Positions 1-10,791 of a stretch of DNA of 64,000 bases are shown here, in pieces. Numbering within the stretch: the first letter of the stretch is position 1; every line of letters begins with the position of its first letter. Source of the stretch: Spongorhabdus nitratireducens. GTDB taxonomy: Bacteria; Pseudomonadota; Gammaproteobacteria; Pseudomonadales; Endozoicomonadaceae. The stretch lies in the NCBI GenBank assembly GCA_947387575.1, contig CANDOC010000012.1, forward strand, positions 62,001-126,000, given 5' to 3'. The position numbers and the translations under genes were made by a program. Below the pieces are notes generated by a model, which worked only from the letters and a program-made list of their open reading frames with translations, searched no databases and was not told the origin of the DNA.

Positions 1-2
1 AA

Positions 3-1175
3 CCAACAAAAGCCCCCAAAGCTGCCGCAACAGCTCATGAACAAACGATCTGGGAGAAAGGCGATTGGCTAACGGATTTTAGTAAAGCCAGGTTGCCTGA
101 AAGAGAGTGCTCATGTCTGTCCCCTACAACGGAAAGTTGTCCCTTCAAAATTGAAGCCGACGATGACCTGACCGATGCATTTGATCCGGATCTGACCCAC
201 CACTTGCCTAAAAACCTGGAAAGGAAATATGCAATTTTTGACCGTTGTGGTGAAGGCGCGGAAGGGAATACTTACTTTGTCCATCCGATCAGCAGTATTC
301 CGACTGAAGCTGACAAGGTGCTTGTACTCAAGTGTGAAAGTCACGCGCATTTCAGACGTCATCAGTGGCGTGACAGGCATGTTAATCTGATGCAGGAAGG
401 TATTTTCAATCATGAAAACTTCGTGAATGTTCTTGCTCACGGTGTGTCAGGGAAAAACTACTTTCAGGTAATGGAAAGCCTGCCCATCGTATTGGATAAC
501 TATTTTGATCCGCCCTTTTCACATCTGGAAGTATGGTGGGTCATGCGGGGTGTTGTTTCTGCCATTGCTCATGTGCATGGCAGTGGTGTGGCATGGCGAG
601 ACTTGAAACGCTCAAATATTGGTATCGGTGCTGATGGTAAAGTTAAATTATTTGATTTTGGTACTGCGAAACGAGTTGCCCGGACACAAGGGCTGACCTG
701 TTCTGTAGCCTATACCGGTGCTTATGCTCGTGGCTACCTTGTTACTGCAAAGGAGGAAGGTCAGGAATATTCCGAAAAGTCCATGTTTAATGCATTCGAA
801 CTGGATTGTTTCCTGATGGGGGTCCTGCTGTGTGAAATGCACACCGGCACGATCCTGTTTGGCCAGAATGAAGACTTTGAAGAAGATGATGAGCAGGCTC
901 GATTTAATCGGGCAAGAGCAGAAATTAAAATTTTGCGGGATGGTAACCTTATTGATGAGAGTACATTAAAAGCTATCCTGATTTCTGTATATCAGAATAA
1001 GAATATTCTTCAAAAGCCTGAACACAAAAAATACCTGGATGATGAAATTGCATTTCTTTGCAGGTTGCTACTGCCTGGCCTGAACCAAACGGGTATGACC
1101 GCTGAAAAGATCTATGACCTGATTGACGACCCTTACCTTCTTAATCCTCCGCCTAAACAGGTTGTAAAGGACTGA
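3..1175 (+). CDS. Eukaryotic-like Ser/Thr protein kinase, 5' end outside window
   Basis: The protein has a full kinase core. There is a glycine-rich loop CGEGAEGNTYFV, a strand-3 lysine in VLVLKCE, a catalytic loop WRDLKRSN (Trp in place of the usual His, but Asp, Lys and Asn kept; Asp codon at 600) and the DFG motif in KLFDFGTAKRV. It should therefore bind ATP-Mg and transfer phosphate to protein. The frame stays open from a TTG at 93 back to base 3 and reads like protein (WEKGDWLTDFSKARL), so the true start is probably upstream of the window and TTG 93 is only a fallback. No signal peptide is visible in the part seen. It ends 3 bases before a gene for a secreted protein, so the two are probably cotranscribed. 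Kinases of this sort in host-associated bacteria are often delivered into host cells, but nothing here proves export. Confidence 0.8.
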   Translation, partial: PTKAPKAAATAHEQTIWEKGDWLTDFSKARLPERECSCLSPTTESCPFKIEADDDLTDAFDPDLTHHLPKNLERKYAIFDRCGEGAEGNTYFVHPISSIPTEADKVLVLKCESHAHFRRHQWRDRHVNLMQEGIFNHENFVNVLAHGVSGKNYFQVMESLPIVLDNYFDPPFSHLEVWWVMRGVVSAIAHVHGSGVAWRDLKRSNIGIGADGKVKLFDFGTAKRVARTQGLTCSVAYTGAYARGYLVTAKEEGQEYSEKSMFNAFELDCFLMGVLLCEMHTGTILFGQNEDFEEDDEQARFNRARAEIKILRDGNLIDESTLKAILISVYQNKNILQKPEHKKYLDDEIAFLCRLLLPGLNQTGMTAEKIYDLIDDPYLLNPPPKQVVKD

Positions 1176-1178
1176 TAT

Positions 1179-3062
1179 ATGATGAGCTTGAAAAAAAGAA
1201 TTGTATTGTCAGTTTTATTGGTTTCAGGGTTTATAATTTTCTCTCTTTCTTGCTGGGCGGGAGAAGAAACAGGCTGGCTAAGCCCTGTTCAGGTGAAAGA
1301 CGAGGGTTCTACTCCTGTTGATTTCTCAAAACTGACTCGTTCTGCTTTTGTCATGGCTGCATTATCTGGTAAGAGCTCAGGCAAACATTATCAGACGGCT
1401 AAATTCAAATCAGGCTCTTTTGCCACTGCGACCCGTTTTCAGGATATGACGGCAATGGCGGAAATGGTCATAAGAGACAAAGTCTCACTGGCTGGTGCCC
1501 GATCGAAATATCCATCCTTTTGTGCGGCTATGGGAAAGAACCTGAACCCGGAAAAGGGTATCTGGGTTTCGGCTTATTTTGAGAAGCACTTTACCGAATG
1601 GTGTGCGGGACGATCATTTCCAAAGGGAGCCTCGGATCCGGAGGTTCAGAGAATGATTCAGACTCTGTACGATCAGGGGTTAATGCCTCTATGCCTCAAA
1701 ATATGTAACCCGCTTCAGCTTCGTTATGTGCTGGATCAATTTTATGAGAATCGAAACAAGCCGGGTTTCTGGTTTAATTTCGAAGAATGTGAACCGGATA
1801 GCCTTCGGTTTTTGCATGCTTTTATGCTTCATTTCAAGGCAATCAGTGGTCATTTGTTATTGACTGTAATGAAATCTCTTTCCGGCTCTAAGCAATCGGT
1901 ATTGCTTTTTGCCAGCACTCCCTTGTTTTTTCTGCAAACAACCTTTTATCGTAACGGAAGTCCTGCTGCAGGTACTGTTAGAGCTCCCTTACAATCTCAG
2001 GCTGCTGCCGGGGGAAGTGAAAATGAGAAGGGAGAGAATATTGAAGAAGGTGAGTCTTTCACTACCCAGCTGATGCGGGTACATGATAGCGCAGAAGATC
2101 AGAGTCGATTATTGCCAAGAGAGCATCCACAAATTCAGCAGATGCTTGATGTTGTAGATGCCAGTATTGAAGAATTCACATTCCTTTATGATCAGGCAGC
2201 TGATTTGCTGTGTGATGATATTAAGTTAGCTGAGAAGGAAAGAGGGGGGACAGATACCTGTGACCGCCGTCAATGTGTCGGACTTTTAATTCATTCCATA
2301 TTGCATCAGCGAGCCTTGTTATTAACGATGGCCGGTGCCCCCTGTACCCGAAAAGTGCATTTGTCAGCAGATGTCAGGAAATGGTTAAGATCCTTTTTAA
2401 AAGATCCATTCCAAAAAACGGGGCACCAGATGAAAAGCTATCTGGCACTGGCTGCCCTGGCTGAATTTCCGGAACTCATTGTTCCTGTGGCTCAGCTTCA
2501 CAGTGCTGTTATGGCAAAGATGCAGAAGGACGGAACGGCTCCTGGTCACATCTGGTATTGCAGGGAGAGTGTTGTGTTGGTGCAATGGCTCTCCGGTTTA
2601 AGACCTCTTGCAGACAGGGTCATCAAGGGACAGGAGCCTGATCCTGGACCACGTTTCAAAATAATGCTGAATGCTTACTGGCAATTAACTGTTGCTTCCT
2701 CCGCAATAAAATATAGAACTGACCCGGCAGAGCGCGCAGTTGTTGTTGCGTGTGATGAGTCATCATTTTTATACAGGGTTGCCAGAGAGAAGCTGGTTAT
2801 GTGGGATGTCGAGGGTGGTGAAGCTTCACGAATCGCATCCTATATCAAGCGTAAATTTGATGAAAGTGAGCAAATGTTTACCAGTGGAAGTGCTGTTTCT
2901 GCACTCCAGGATATAGAGAAAATGCTGGCTGATAATGGTATTGAAGGAGACCATACAGTACTGGCCAGAATGATCTATTCAGCACAGGAAAACTTCAAGG
3001 ACAGTCTGGCCTCAGTTTCTGGTCGATCCAAAGAAAAGAAAACAAGGACGCTGACAGATTAA
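1179..3062 (+). CDS. Secreted protein of unknown function (627 aa)
   Basis: I do not recognise the family. Residues 1-28 form a clear Sec signal peptide: positive KKR, a hydrophobic core VLSVLLVSGFIIFSLS, then CWAG. The mature part is soluble and mostly helical in character, with scattered cysteines. There is a short polar Glu-rich linker near residues 275-300 (GGSENEKGENIEEGES) and no further obvious membrane segment. A second ATG at 1182 would drop one residue. AAAGGA lies about 8 bases upstream. The gene follows the kinase gene after 3 bases, which suggests one transcript and a linked role. The alternative is simple adjacency of two accessory genes. Confidence 0.72.
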   Translation: MMSLKKRIVLSVLLVSGFIIFSLSCWAGEETGWLSPVQVKDEGSTPVDFSKLTRSAFVMAALSGKSSGKHYQTAKFKSGSFATATRFQDMTAMAEMVIRDKVSLAGARSKYPSFCAAMGKNLNPEKGIWVSAYFEKHFTEWCAGRSFPKGASDPEVQRMIQTLYDQGLMPLCLKICNPLQLRYVLDQFYENRNKPGFWFNFEECEPDSLRFLHAFMLHFKAISGHLLLTVMKSLSGSKQSVLLFASTPLFFLQTTFYRNGSPAAGTVRAPLQSQAAAGGSENEKGENIEEGESFTTQLMRVHDSAEDQSRLLPREHPQIQQMLDVVDASIEEFTFLYDQAADLLCDDIKLAEKERGGTDTCDRRQCVGLLIHSILHQRALLLTMAGAPCTRKVHLSADVRKWLRSFLKDPFQKTGHQMKSYLALAALAEFPELIVPVAQLHSAVMAKMQKDGTAPGHIWYCRESVVLVQWLSGLRPLADRVIKGQEPDPGPRFKIMLNAYWQLTVASSAIKYRTDPAERAVVVACDESSFLYRVAREKLVMWDVEGGEASRIASYIKRKFDESEQMFTSGSAVSALQDIEKMLADNGIEGDHTVLARMIYSAQENFKDSLASVSGRSKEKKTRTLTD

Positions 3063-3077
3063 GACATTACGTTGTTA

Positions 3078-3103
3078 CCGGAATGAGTAAAAACTCATTC
3101 CGG
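3078..3103. terminator. Hairpin between convergent genes
   Basis: A perfect 11-bp stem (CCGGAATGAGT / ACTCATTCCGG) closes an AAAA tetraloop between the 3' ends of the secreted-protein gene and prfC. There is no good T-run on either side, so its role as an intrinsic terminator is likely but not certain. Confidence 0.5.
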
Positions 3104-3122
3104 CTGACTACTGAAAATATTA

Positions 3123-4706
3123 TCAGTGTTCCCGCGTTGTCCGGAAGGTCACATCCGGATGACGCTCTTCCGCCAATGACAGGTTAACCCGTGTCGGAGC
3201 CAGGTAGGTCAGGTGGCCACCACCGTCAATCGCCAGGTTTTCCGCACACTTGCGCTTGAATTCTTCCAGCTTCTTCGGGTCGTCACATTCAACCCAGCGA
3301 GCAGTGTTTACATTGACTGCTTCGTACAGGGCTTCAACCTTGTACTCGTCTTTCAGACGACGCATAACTACATCAAACTGCAGGCTACCCACCGCACCCA
3401 GAATCAGATCGTTGTTTTTGGTCGGCATAAACAGCTGGGTTGCACCTTCTTCGGACAGCTGTTGCAGACCTTTTTGCAGCTGCTTCAGTTTCAGCGGATC
3501 TTTCAGACGCACCCGGCGGAACAGTTCCGGCGCAAAGTGAGGAATACCGGTGAACTTCACCATATCACCCTGGGTGAAGGTGTCGCCGATCTGAATGGTG
3601 CCGTGGTTATGCAGACCGATAATATCACCGGACACGGCTTCTTCTACATGAGAGCGGTCGCCGGCCAGGAAGGTTACCGCGTCGGCAATTTTTACATCCT
3701 TACTGATCCGCACATGTTTCATCTTCATATTGCGGGTGTACTTGCCGGAGCAGATACGCAGGAAGGCAATCCGGTCACGGTGTTTCGGATCCATATTGGC
3801 CTGGATCTTGAAAACAAAGCCACTGAACTTGCTTTCATCCGCTTCAACAGTGCGGGCATCCGTTGTGCGAGCCAGCGGTGCAGGTGCCCACTCGACGAAA
3901 TCGTCCAGCATTTCCTTAACACCGAAATTGGACAGCGCAGTACCAAAGAACACCGGTGTCATTCGGCCGGCACGGTACTCTGTCAGATCAAATTCATGGC
4001 TGGCACCACGAACCAGTTCAATTTCATCTACCAGCTCTTCATGCAGATCTTCGCCCAGCAGCTCTTTGGCCGCGTCGGACTCAATACCTTCAATACGGAT
4101 ATCATCCGGAATACGGTCACCCTGTCCCGGAGTGAAGACATGAATGGTGTCGGTGTAGAGGTTGTAAACACCCTTGAAGTTCTTGCCCATGCCAATCGGC
4201 CAGGTGATCGGGGCGCACTGGATTTTCAGGATCTCTTCGATCTCATCCATAACCTCGATGGAGTCACGCACTTCACGGTCCATCTTGTTGATGAAACTGA
4301 ATATCGGCGTATCACGCATCCGGCACACATCCATCAGCTTGATGGTGCGGTCCTCGACACCCTTGGCGCCGTCGATCACCATCAGGCAGCTGTCGACCGC
4401 AGTCAGGGTGCGATAGGTGTCTTCAGAGAAGTCTTCGTGTCCCGGAGTATCCAGCAGGTTAACCATGCGGTCACGGTAGGGGAACTGCATCACGGAGGTG
4501 GTGATGGAGATACCGCGTTCCTGCTCCATCTTCATCCAGTCGGAGGTTGCCATCCGGCCGCTTTTACGACCCTTTACGGTTCCGGCCATCTGGATTGCGC
4601 CACCGAGCAGCAGCAGTTTTTCGGTAATCGTGGTCTTACCGGCGTCAGGGTGCGAAATAATGGCGAAAGTGCGACGCGTTGCAACTTCGGTAGCGAAATC
4701 GGTCAT
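3123..4706 (-). CDS. prfC: Peptide chain release factor 3 (RF3)
   Basis: RF3 is the GTPase that recycles RF1 and RF2 from the ribosome after peptide release. The N-terminus carries the P-loop [20 protein letters not shown], the switch region with [12 protein letters not shown], the G3 motif [12 protein letters not shown] and the G4 motif [10 protein letters not shown]. The C-terminal domains end in the family tail ...[14 protein letters not shown]. Starting at the ATG at 4706, preceded by AGAGG, gives 527 aa, close to the 529 aa of E. coli RF3. A longer frame to 4868 exists, but those codons do not match the family. It is transcribed away from the SopB-like gene. Confidence 0.97.
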   Translation of the reverse strand: MTDFATEVATRRTFAIISHPDAGKTTITEKLLLLGGAIQMAGTVKGRKSGRMATSDWMKMEQERGISITTSVMQFPYRDRMVNLLDTPGHEDFSEDTYRTLTAVDSCLMVIDGAKGVEDRTIKLMDVCRMRDTPIFSFINKMDREVRDSIEVMDEIEEILKIQCAPITWPIGMGKNFKGVYNLYTDTIHVFTPGQGDRIPDDIRIEGIESDAAKELLGEDLHEELVDEIELVRGASHEFDLTEYRAGRMTPVFFGTALSNFGVKEMLDDFVEWAPAPLARTTDARTVEADESKFSGFVFKIQANMDPKHRDRIAFLRICSGKYTRNMKMKHVRISKDVKIADAVTFLAGDRSHVEEAVSGDIIGLHNHGTIQIGDTFTQGDMVKFTGIPHFAPELFRRVRLKDPLKLKQLQKGLQQLSEEGATQLFMPTKNNDLILGAVGSLQFDVVMRRLKDEYKVEALYEAVNVNTARWVECDDPKKLEEFKRKCAENLAIDGGGHLTYLAPTRVNLSLAEERHPDVTFRTTREH

Positions 4707-4930
4707 GGTACCTCTGTCAGGTGAAGAATTAAAAAATCGGGGCGGGATTATAAACTGATCATCAGGGTGGGAACAGGATGAAAAGGTGTAGATGTAATAA
4801 AGCAATTCCTGATATGTTGAGGGATAAACCCCGAAACCATGCTGTGCGGAATTGCCCCAGAGGGTCATTTTAACTGCCAGTTCGCCTTCTACAGGACGTC
4901 TGAAGGCAAGCCAGAAAGCGTGATGGAGCC

Positions 4931-7627
4931 ATGCCGGGAAAAATTCCAGGTCGGCATAATCCGGTTGAATCCGACCGAAAGCCGCTTATTGATCAGGATA
5001 CAGAGACAAAAGCCTCGATCCATGCCACCTGGGGAGTAAAACTGACCCGGGCAACACGCCATATGGCGGAAGGTACCAAGTCGGTCAATCGACTTGCTTC
5101 GATGTCCTCGGAGTTTTTGCGCCGCTCTCTTTCACGCTTTCGCTCAATCCAGGGCTATCAGCGTTATGCACCGAATACCGGTTCGGTTTCGGAACAGGAT
5201 ATCACTCATCAATTGAACCGGTTTCTGCGGCAGCATCGTGATTGCTCCTTGGAACAGCTACCTCCCTGTGAGCAGCAGGCTTTGCGGGATAACTTGCTGT
5301 TAATGCTGGACTGGGCTCGCAGTAAAGAATTCGATTACACCCTTAATGAATGTGCCGAACGGGCTGTGACCGAGTTTGTTTCCCCTATTCAGCAGTTGGC
5401 ACCGAAAACAACCGAGTTAATGAGCCGGCCGCCGGCCAGGCAGCCTACATCACTGGCCAGAAAAGACAGTATCAGTGTAACGCGTTCGTTGCCTGCCATG
5501 GCACTTTCCACCTCAGCACCTTCCAGCGGATTAAAATCCGCAACCAGAGTCGAACCCTCAGTCACTGTTACTACTCCACCGGTACATCTGAAAGCGACGA
5601 CCTTTGTTGATTCCGGGCCGCAGATGAGTGAGTTGAAGATTCCTTCCGTAACTCATAAATCCGAAGCCGGTATTTTGCCGATAAAAACCCCTCTTCCCGT
5701 GGAGCAGGAGTATTCACCTGCAATGGCAAGTGTGGCAGCAAAACTGAAGAGTCTGCCAAAAGGGGACAGTCCGGAACGAAAGGTTAGGGTTTTTACTTCG
5801 CGGGAGAAGTATTATCAGGCCACTGAGAAAACAGCAGAACTACTGACAAGGTCGCCCTATAAAACCGCGGCTCAGGGATGGGATTACGCCGGGCAGGCTG
5901 AAGAGCTGAGGTATCATGCCAGCCTGCTTGATCGCTTTCTGAGTGTTAAGGGCTGGGCTGAAACGCTGCCAGATCCTGAGCAGGTGAAAAACCTGCAGGA
6001 TGATATTTGGCACCAGCAGCGACAACTGGAAGCGGCTGCCAGCCATCTTGACCTGTTGCATGAAGGCGACTTTCGCAATGAAGGAAACTGGCGTAAAGGG
6101 CATCAGGTTGAACTTGAGTCGGTATTGCTAGCCATCAGTTGGGAGCTTGATCGGTTGGCCAGAAAACCACGGCCTCTTTCTGAGCGCAAACAGACCCTGA
6201 TTAAAAGCCTGAAGCTATTAGAGCATTCGGTTAACGAACAAATCAGGGTGCTGCCAGTGACTGAACCTGCAGGTGGCCGGGAGCAAATGACCCGGGAGCT
6301 GAAAAATTACCAGAAGTTTATGGTGCGTGAGCTGAAAGCCTCGGGAATGGATAAATCCACGGCCAAACAATTGATGAACGATGCCCGTCGGGTTGTTGTA
6401 ACGGAGTTGCCGTGGGATGTGATTCATAAAACAGTACCGGTATCGGGTGGCGGCAAGACCGTACTGATGGAAGTGATTCAGACTCCGGCCAGCAAAATGC
6501 GCTATATCAATGGGGCGCCAGGCCATCACACCCCTTTTGCCAGTGGCTATAGTCGTATGCCTTTTACCGGTGGCGCCGATATCGGGGGTGTCAGTTCGCT
6601 GGTCAAGGATGAGGCCTATCACGCGGTTAATCTCTGGACCATGGATATCCGGGATGAAGACGGAAAACTACAGTTTCAGGGGGTACGCTCAGGAACGCTC
6701 TGTGCTTATGGCATCAAGGACAAGAGTGATCGTCGCGAAGCGAACCGGCGCCGGGCACGGGAAATTATCACCGCAGCTTTACTGCAGCAGTTTGCCAAGA
6801 AACCGGAATTGGCAAGGGCTGCTGAAGCCGGGCAGCGGGTGCAGCTGAAGCTGTTATCGAATGCACTGCTATCGCCTGATATGCTACGCCATCTGACTCA
6901 TATTCACGATGATGAACTCACCATGTTGAAAGAGCAGATCAGGGCCTTTGAGGAAGTCGTCCAGGAAGGACTGCCAATTATGCTGAGAGATGCCAGTGGC
7001 GGGATTCATCCTGTTAATGTTGATGTCAAACTGGCAACTTTTAATCTGGGTGTGAATGGTTTGGCGCAGGGTATTGGGGGCTGGCTGGGAAAACTCGATG
7101 GCAGCTGGATGCAGTCGAACCGCTATAACCGTAATGGGCTGAAAGTACTGCTGGGCCAAATGATTCCAGGATCAGCTGTCGGTGGCTGGGCGGGAGACTG
7201 GTTACAGCAAAACCCCGACCATCCTGATGCGGATATTGTCCGCCAGCTGGTACGTCAGGTGCGGGAAATCTGGCACAGCAAGGCTTATCAAAAAGAGGGT
7301 ACTGATGCCTACAAAATGGTTGACCGATTGCTGTATCTGGCCTGGTTAATTGATGCCATGCCACACTGGAGCTGCAAGAGTGGCAAGGACCGTACTGGCG
7401 AAGCAGCAGGATCAATTGGCTGGCTGGCTTCCGAAATAGCCCTGCACGGCCGGGTTCCAGACTGGCAGTTACCTCTGACTCGGGAGCAGCAGACAAATGC
7501 CCAGGGCATGGTGGTAGAAGGCGGGCATATGGAGGTGACCCAGAATAATACCGGGCGACCTCATCTGAAAACAGGTTCAGGCAAGAAACGATTTGGCACT
7601 GATGTATTCAAAATGACGCATGATTGA
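4931..7627 (+). CDS. SopB/IpgD-like inositol phosphate phosphatase (putative effector)
   Basis: The C-terminal third has both signatures of the SopB/SigD/IpgD family, which are type III effectors that dephosphorylate host phosphoinositides. FNLGVNGLA is at residues 704-712, and the catalytic CX5R loop [10 protein letters not shown] has its cysteine at residue 815 and arginine at 821. The segment [14 protein letters not shown] also resembles the family. At up to 898 aa it is much longer than SopB (about 560 aa). The extra length is an N-terminal half of unknown function with a Pro/Ser/Thr-rich stretch near residues 160-260 and no Sec signal, as expected for type III cargo. The start is uncertain: ATG 4931 has GGAG only 3 bases upstream, and ATG 5063 or 5102 are alternatives. 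It sits alone between prfC and rimI, which suggests insertion. No secretion or chaperone gene is adjacent. Confidence 0.85.
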   Translation: MPGKIPGRHNPVESDRKPLIDQDTETKASIHATWGVKLTRATRHMAEGTKSVNRLASMSSEFLRRSLSRFRSIQGYQRYAPNTGSVSEQDITHQLNRFLRQHRDCSLEQLPPCEQQALRDNLLLMLDWARSKEFDYTLNECAERAVTEFVSPIQQLAPKTTELMSRPPARQPTSLARKDSISVTRSLPAMALSTSAPSSGLKSATRVEPSVTVTTPPVHLKATTFVDSGPQMSELKIPSVTHKSEAGILPIKTPLPVEQEYSPAMASVAAKLKSLPKGDSPERKVRVFTSREKYYQATEKTAELLTRSPYKTAAQGWDYAGQAEELRYHASLLDRFLSVKGWAETLPDPEQVKNLQDDIWHQQRQLEAAASHLDLLHEGDFRNEGNWRKGHQVELESVLLAISWELDRLARKPRPLSERKQTLIKSLKLLEHSVNEQIRVLPVTEPAGGREQMTRELKNYQKFMVRELKASGMDKSTAKQLMNDARRVVVTELPWDVIHKTVPVSGGGKTVLMEVIQTPASKMRYINGAPGHHTPFASGYSRMPFTGGADIGGVSSLVKDEAYHAVNLWTMDIRDEDGKLQFQGVRSGTLCAYGIKDKSDRREANRRRAREIITAALLQQFAKKPELARAAEAGQRVQLKLLSNALLSPDMLRHLTHIHDDELTMLKEQIRAFEEVVQEGLPIMLRDASGGIHPVNVDVKLATFNLGVNGLAQGIGGWLGKLDGSWMQSNRYNRNGLKVLLGQMIPGSAVGGWAGDWLQQNPDHPDADIVRQLVRQVREIWHSKAYQKEGTDAYKMVDRLLYLAWLIDAMPHWSCKSGKDRTGEAAGSIGWLASEIALHGRVPDWQLPLTREQQTNAQGMVVEGGHMEVTQNNTGRPHLKTGSGKKRFGTDVFKMTHD

Positions 7628-7635
7628 ATGCTGAT

Positions 7636-8106
7636 TCAGGCAAACTGATGAAAGCCCATATCCAATGCCATCAGCATCGCATCTTCTCGCCCGCCATCGG
7701 GGCAAGGGTAGTAGTTACGGCGAATACCCAGCTCATTGAAACCGGCCCCCAGATAAAGATTGATTGCGGTCTGATTGGATACCCGCACTTCAAGAAAAAG
7801 GGTTTCTGCCAGCTGCTCTGACCATTCCACCATATGCTGCAATAATGCCTTGCCCAGTTTTTTACCCTGATGTTCCCGCGCAACCGTAATAGTCAGCAAG
7901 TGAGCTTCACCAGCAACGGCGTAGCCGATGACATAGCCCATAATATTGTCATTGTCGTCCGTTAGCAGCTGGCAGAAATGGCCGTTATCGAGGCTGTCAC
8001 GGAAGTTGCCGGGGGTCCATGGTGGCTGGCTGGCGTTGTTCTCAATAGCAACAACAGTATCCAGATCCTGGAGAGTCATGGCGCGGAAATTCAGGGAAGC
8101 AGACAT
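7636..8106 (-). CDS. rimI: Ribosomal protein S18-alanine N-acetyltransferase
   Basis: This GNAT-fold enzyme acetylates the N-terminal alanine of ribosomal protein S18. The acetyl-CoA loop is REHQGKKLGKALL. The RimI signatures FLEVRVSN, AINLYLGAGF and the very conserved RRNYYP...GREDAMLMAL are all present. The length of 156 aa compares with 148 for E. coli RimI. It follows the holD-like gene after 29 bases on the same strand, and holD-rimI is a classic gammaproteobacterial gene pair. Confidence 0.95.
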   Translation of the reverse strand: MSASLNFRAMTLQDLDTVVAIENNASQPPWTPGNFRDSLDNGHFCQLLTDDNDNIMGYVIGYAVAGEAHLLTITVAREHQGKKLGKALLQHMVEWSEQLAETLFLEVRVSNQTAINLYLGAGFNELGIRRNYYPCPDGGREDAMLMALDMGFHQFA

Positions 8107-8135
8107 GGCAAACGGGACTTTTTAAATTAGAGGCT

Positions 8136-8969
8136 TTATGAGGATGGTTGCAGCAGCGGACGCAAGTCCTGCCAGGCATCCGGCTTACAAGCGGGGACTT
8201 TCATCATCTGATCGAGACTGAAGCTGACTGCACAGTGACCGGCGGCAAATGTACGCACACCCCGAAGATTCTCAAATAACTCATCCGGCTTGAGCACAAA
8301 CCGGGCAGCATAAGGTCCCAGCAGCAGCAGGGTTTTACGCCGGTTCAGGCCATACTGGTTATCCAGAAACTCGGTCAGTGCTTCACGGGCGTTAGTATCA
8401 TCCTGAACGATAAAAGGACGAACACTGAAGGGCCAGCTGTACTCGCGATACTCAAGTTGATCCACCGGTTCATTTACAGCTTTCAGAATATTGCTCAGCA
8501 ATGTGGTGTGGGCATGGGTGACCATCTTCTCGCCCGAATGAGGCATATCAGCAACCACCAGACAATGATCATTGGGCGCGATAACGATAACCCGGAAAGG
8601 TGTTGAAACAACTTCCTGCTGAGGCGCTTCAGGAACAGGTTGAGGCTGGGTTTCAATCTCAGCTGCTTTGGGTTGTTGCTTCGGTGTAGCCGGCTTTTGT
8701 TCAGTCTGGTTGCGTCCCAGTAGCTGATCAATGCGAGCCCGGTTAGCCCCGGATGAAGGCTGTGGCTGTGAATGATGCCTCGGTGCCGGTGGTGCAAATA
8801 CCTGATGTGGCGAAGCAGCAACAACCTCTCCAGCTTCAACAACGGCAGAATTTGCCGCAGGCAAGGTCGGCTGAATATTTGATGGCTGTGCATTCGGCAG
8901 GCGATAACGGCTGTAGAAAGGCTGAATGCCCATCGCGCCAAGATATTGCTGCCGTAATGCTTCATTCAT
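8136..8969 (-). CDS. holD: DNA polymerase III psi subunit (HolD-like), extended
   Basis: The assignment rests on weak but ordered similarity plus synteny with rimI. Psi links the clamp loader to chi and SSB. The N-terminus QYLGAMGIQPFYSRYRLP resembles the chi-binding peptide of E. coli HolD (QLQQLGITQWSLRRP). Later segments LVVADMP, LLSNILKAVNEPVDQL and DAWQDLRPLL match the order of HolD elements. The protein is 277 aa against 137 for E. coli. Most of the difference is a Pro/Gln/Ala-rich low-complexity linker at about residues 30-125. It may be named only as a hypothetical or TonB-like protein in other annotations because of that linker. Confidence 0.65.
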   Translation of the reverse strand: MNEALRQQYLGAMGIQPFYSRYRLPNAQPSNIQPTLPAANSAVVEAGEVVAASPHQVFAPPAPRHHSQPQPSSGANRARIDQLLGRNQTEQKPATPKQQPKAAEIETQPQPVPEAPQQEVVSTPFRVIVIAPNDHCLVVADMPHSGEKMVTHAHTTLLSNILKAVNEPVDQLEYREYSWPFSVRPFIVQDDTNAREALTEFLDNQYGLNRRKTLLLLGPYAARFVLKPDELFENLRGVRTFAAGHCAVSFSLDQMMKVPACKPDAWQDLRPLLQPSS

Positions 8970-9001
8970 ACTGTGCTGGTGGTCCGTGTGGCGAGGCTGA
9001 T

Positions 9002-9040
9002 AAATAGAAAGGGCGGTAATACTAACCGCCCTTTCTATTT
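9002..9040 (-). terminator. Rho-independent terminator after leuA
   Basis: A perfect 16-bp stem (arms 9002-9017 and 9025-9040) with a 7-base loop lies 45 bases beyond the leuA stop. Read on the minus strand, the GGGCGGT/ACCGCCC core is followed by TTTCTATTT. It separates leuA from the holD-rimI unit. Confidence 0.85.
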
Positions 9041-9084
9041 ATATCACGGAAATTTATTGCTTTTCATATTCCGTTTAAAAAGAG

Positions 9085-10632
9085 TCAGACTTCCGATACT
9101 TGGGGGTGAGCTTTGACGATATCGGATTCCAGCAGATTGAGCGCATTGATGTAGGCTTTGGCCGAGGCAATCACAATATCGGTATCTGCCGCACTGCCGT
9201 TCACCACCTTTCCATCCCGGGTCAGACGGACGCCTACTTCACCCTGGGAGTCGGTGCCGCCGGTAATGGCATTGACCGAGTAAAGTGCCAGTGTGGCGCC
9301 GGAATGAACTACCGATTCAATCGCTTTGAAGATGGCATCTACCGGGCCGTCACCGCCACTGCGGGCGATCTGGGTGATACCGTTGATTTCCAGTGAAACG
9401 GTGGCTTCTGGTGTACCTTCGGTGCTGGAGCCGGCTTCAAGATGCAGCAACCGGTATTCATCCGGCATCTCATCATTTGATTTGGCGCGTACCAATGCCA
9501 GCAGGTCGGCATCAAAGATCTCGCTCTTTTTGTCTGCCAAAGTCTTGAAGCGAGCAAAGGCTTCATTCAGTGCTTCACGGCTGTCAAAGGTGACACCCAG
9601 CTCTTCCAGCCTGTTGCTGAAAGCACTTCGTCCTGACAGCTTGCCAAGAACCATTTTATTATTCTGCCAGCCAACATCTTCCGCCCGCATAATTTCATAG
9701 GTTTCGCGATGCTTGAGTACACCATCCTGATGAATACCGGACTCATGGGAAAAGGCGTTGGCACCGACAATTGCCTTGTTGGGTTGTACCGGGAAACCGG
9801 TAATGCCGGAAACCAGTCTTGAAGTGGGGACAATCAGCTGGGTGTCGATGTTGGTTTCCACATTCAGCAGGTCATTACGAGTACGGATTGCCATCACGAT
9901 TTCTTCCAGTGAAGCATTGCCGGCCCGCTCCCCCAGCCCATTAATAGTACATTCAATCTGACGGGCACCATTGACGACCGCCTGCAGTGAATTGGCTACA
10001 GCCAACCCGAGATCGTTATGGCAGTGTACTGAGAAAACAGCCTTGTCGGCATTAGGAATCCGTTGCAGTAGTTGGTTGATGGTTTTGCCAAACTGATGTG
10101 GCAGGTTATAGCCGACGGTATCCGGAATATTGATCGTTCGCGCGCCCGCATCAATCGCTGCCTCAATAATGCGACACAGAAAGTCCAGCTCGGAACGGCC
10201 GGCATCTTCACAGGAAAACTCGACATCATCAATCTGGTTACGAGCCCGCTTGACGGCATGTACTGCTTGGGCAATGACTTGATCCGGTTCCATCCGCAGC
10301 TTGTGTTTCATATGGATGGGGGAGGTCGCAATAAAGGTATGAATCCGACCGGAAACTGCAGGCTTCAGCGCTTCTGCGGCACGATCAATATCTGCATCCA
10401 GTGCTCGGGACAGGCTGCACACAGTACTGGCTTTAACGGTTTCAGCAATGGCTTTCACCGCTTCAAAGTCACCCGGGCTGGCCATGGCAAAGCCGGCCTC
10501 GATGACATCAACGTTCATTCGTTCCAGCGCCCGGGCTATCTGCAGTTTTTCACTCCGGGTCATGGAGGCACCGGGACTCTGCTCACCATCTCTCAGGGTG
10601 GTATCAAAAATAATGACCTGATTGTTATTCAT
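9085..10632 (-). CDS. leuA: 2-isopropylmalate synthase
   Basis: LeuA condenses acetyl-CoA with 2-oxoisovalerate in the first step of leucine synthesis. The catalytic barrel starts [16 protein letters not shown] and has the metal-binding VHCHNDLG at residues 202-209. The C-terminal third is the leucine-binding allosteric domain, with [16 protein letters not shown] and [16 protein letters not shown]. The ATG at 10632 gives 515 aa (E. coli 523). A longer frame to 10731 adds 33 residues without family similarity. No leucine-rich leader peptide or leuBCD genes were seen next to it, so it stands alone here. Confidence 0.95.
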   Translation of the reverse strand: MNNNQVIIFDTTLRDGEQSPGASMTRSEKLQIARALERMNVDVIEAGFAMASPGDFEAVKAIAETVKASTVCSLSRALDADIDRAAEALKPAVSGRIHTFIATSPIHMKHKLRMEPDQVIAQAVHAVKRARNQIDDVEFSCEDAGRSELDFLCRIIEAAIDAGARTINIPDTVGYNLPHQFGKTINQLLQRIPNADKAVFSVHCHNDLGLAVANSLQAVVNGARQIECTINGLGERAGNASLEEIVMAIRTRNDLLNVETNIDTQLIVPTSRLVSGITGFPVQPNKAIVGANAFSHESGIHQDGVLKHRETYEIMRAEDVGWQNNKMVLGKLSGRSAFSNRLEELGVTFDSREALNEAFARFKTLADKKSEIFDADLLALVRAKSNDEMPDEYRLLHLEAGSSTEGTPEATVSLEINGITQIARSGGDGPVDAIFKAIESVVHSGATLALYSVNAITGGTDSQGEVGVRLTRDGKVVNGSAADTDIVIASAKAYINALNLLESDIVKAHPQVSEV

Positions 10633-10791
10633 TGTTCTGGCCGCCGGCTGGCTGTTGTTTTGCGCCACTATAGCTACCGCTCCGGCTAGAGACAAGGCGC
10701 AGGATTCGGTACAGTGAGGGCCTGATAACAAGTACGACCTGCATTGGCACGGTGGGTATATGTGAGTGGCGCTGCAGGTATTTATGCATTA

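Noticed and set aside
3213..4724. Long open frame opposite prfC
   Set aside because: It is the mirror of a conserved, certain gene, with low-quality composition and no family features; a shadow frame.
10633..10791. Possible leucine attenuator upstream of leuA
   Set aside because: No leader frame with a run of Leu codons and no alternative terminator/antiterminator pair could be seen.
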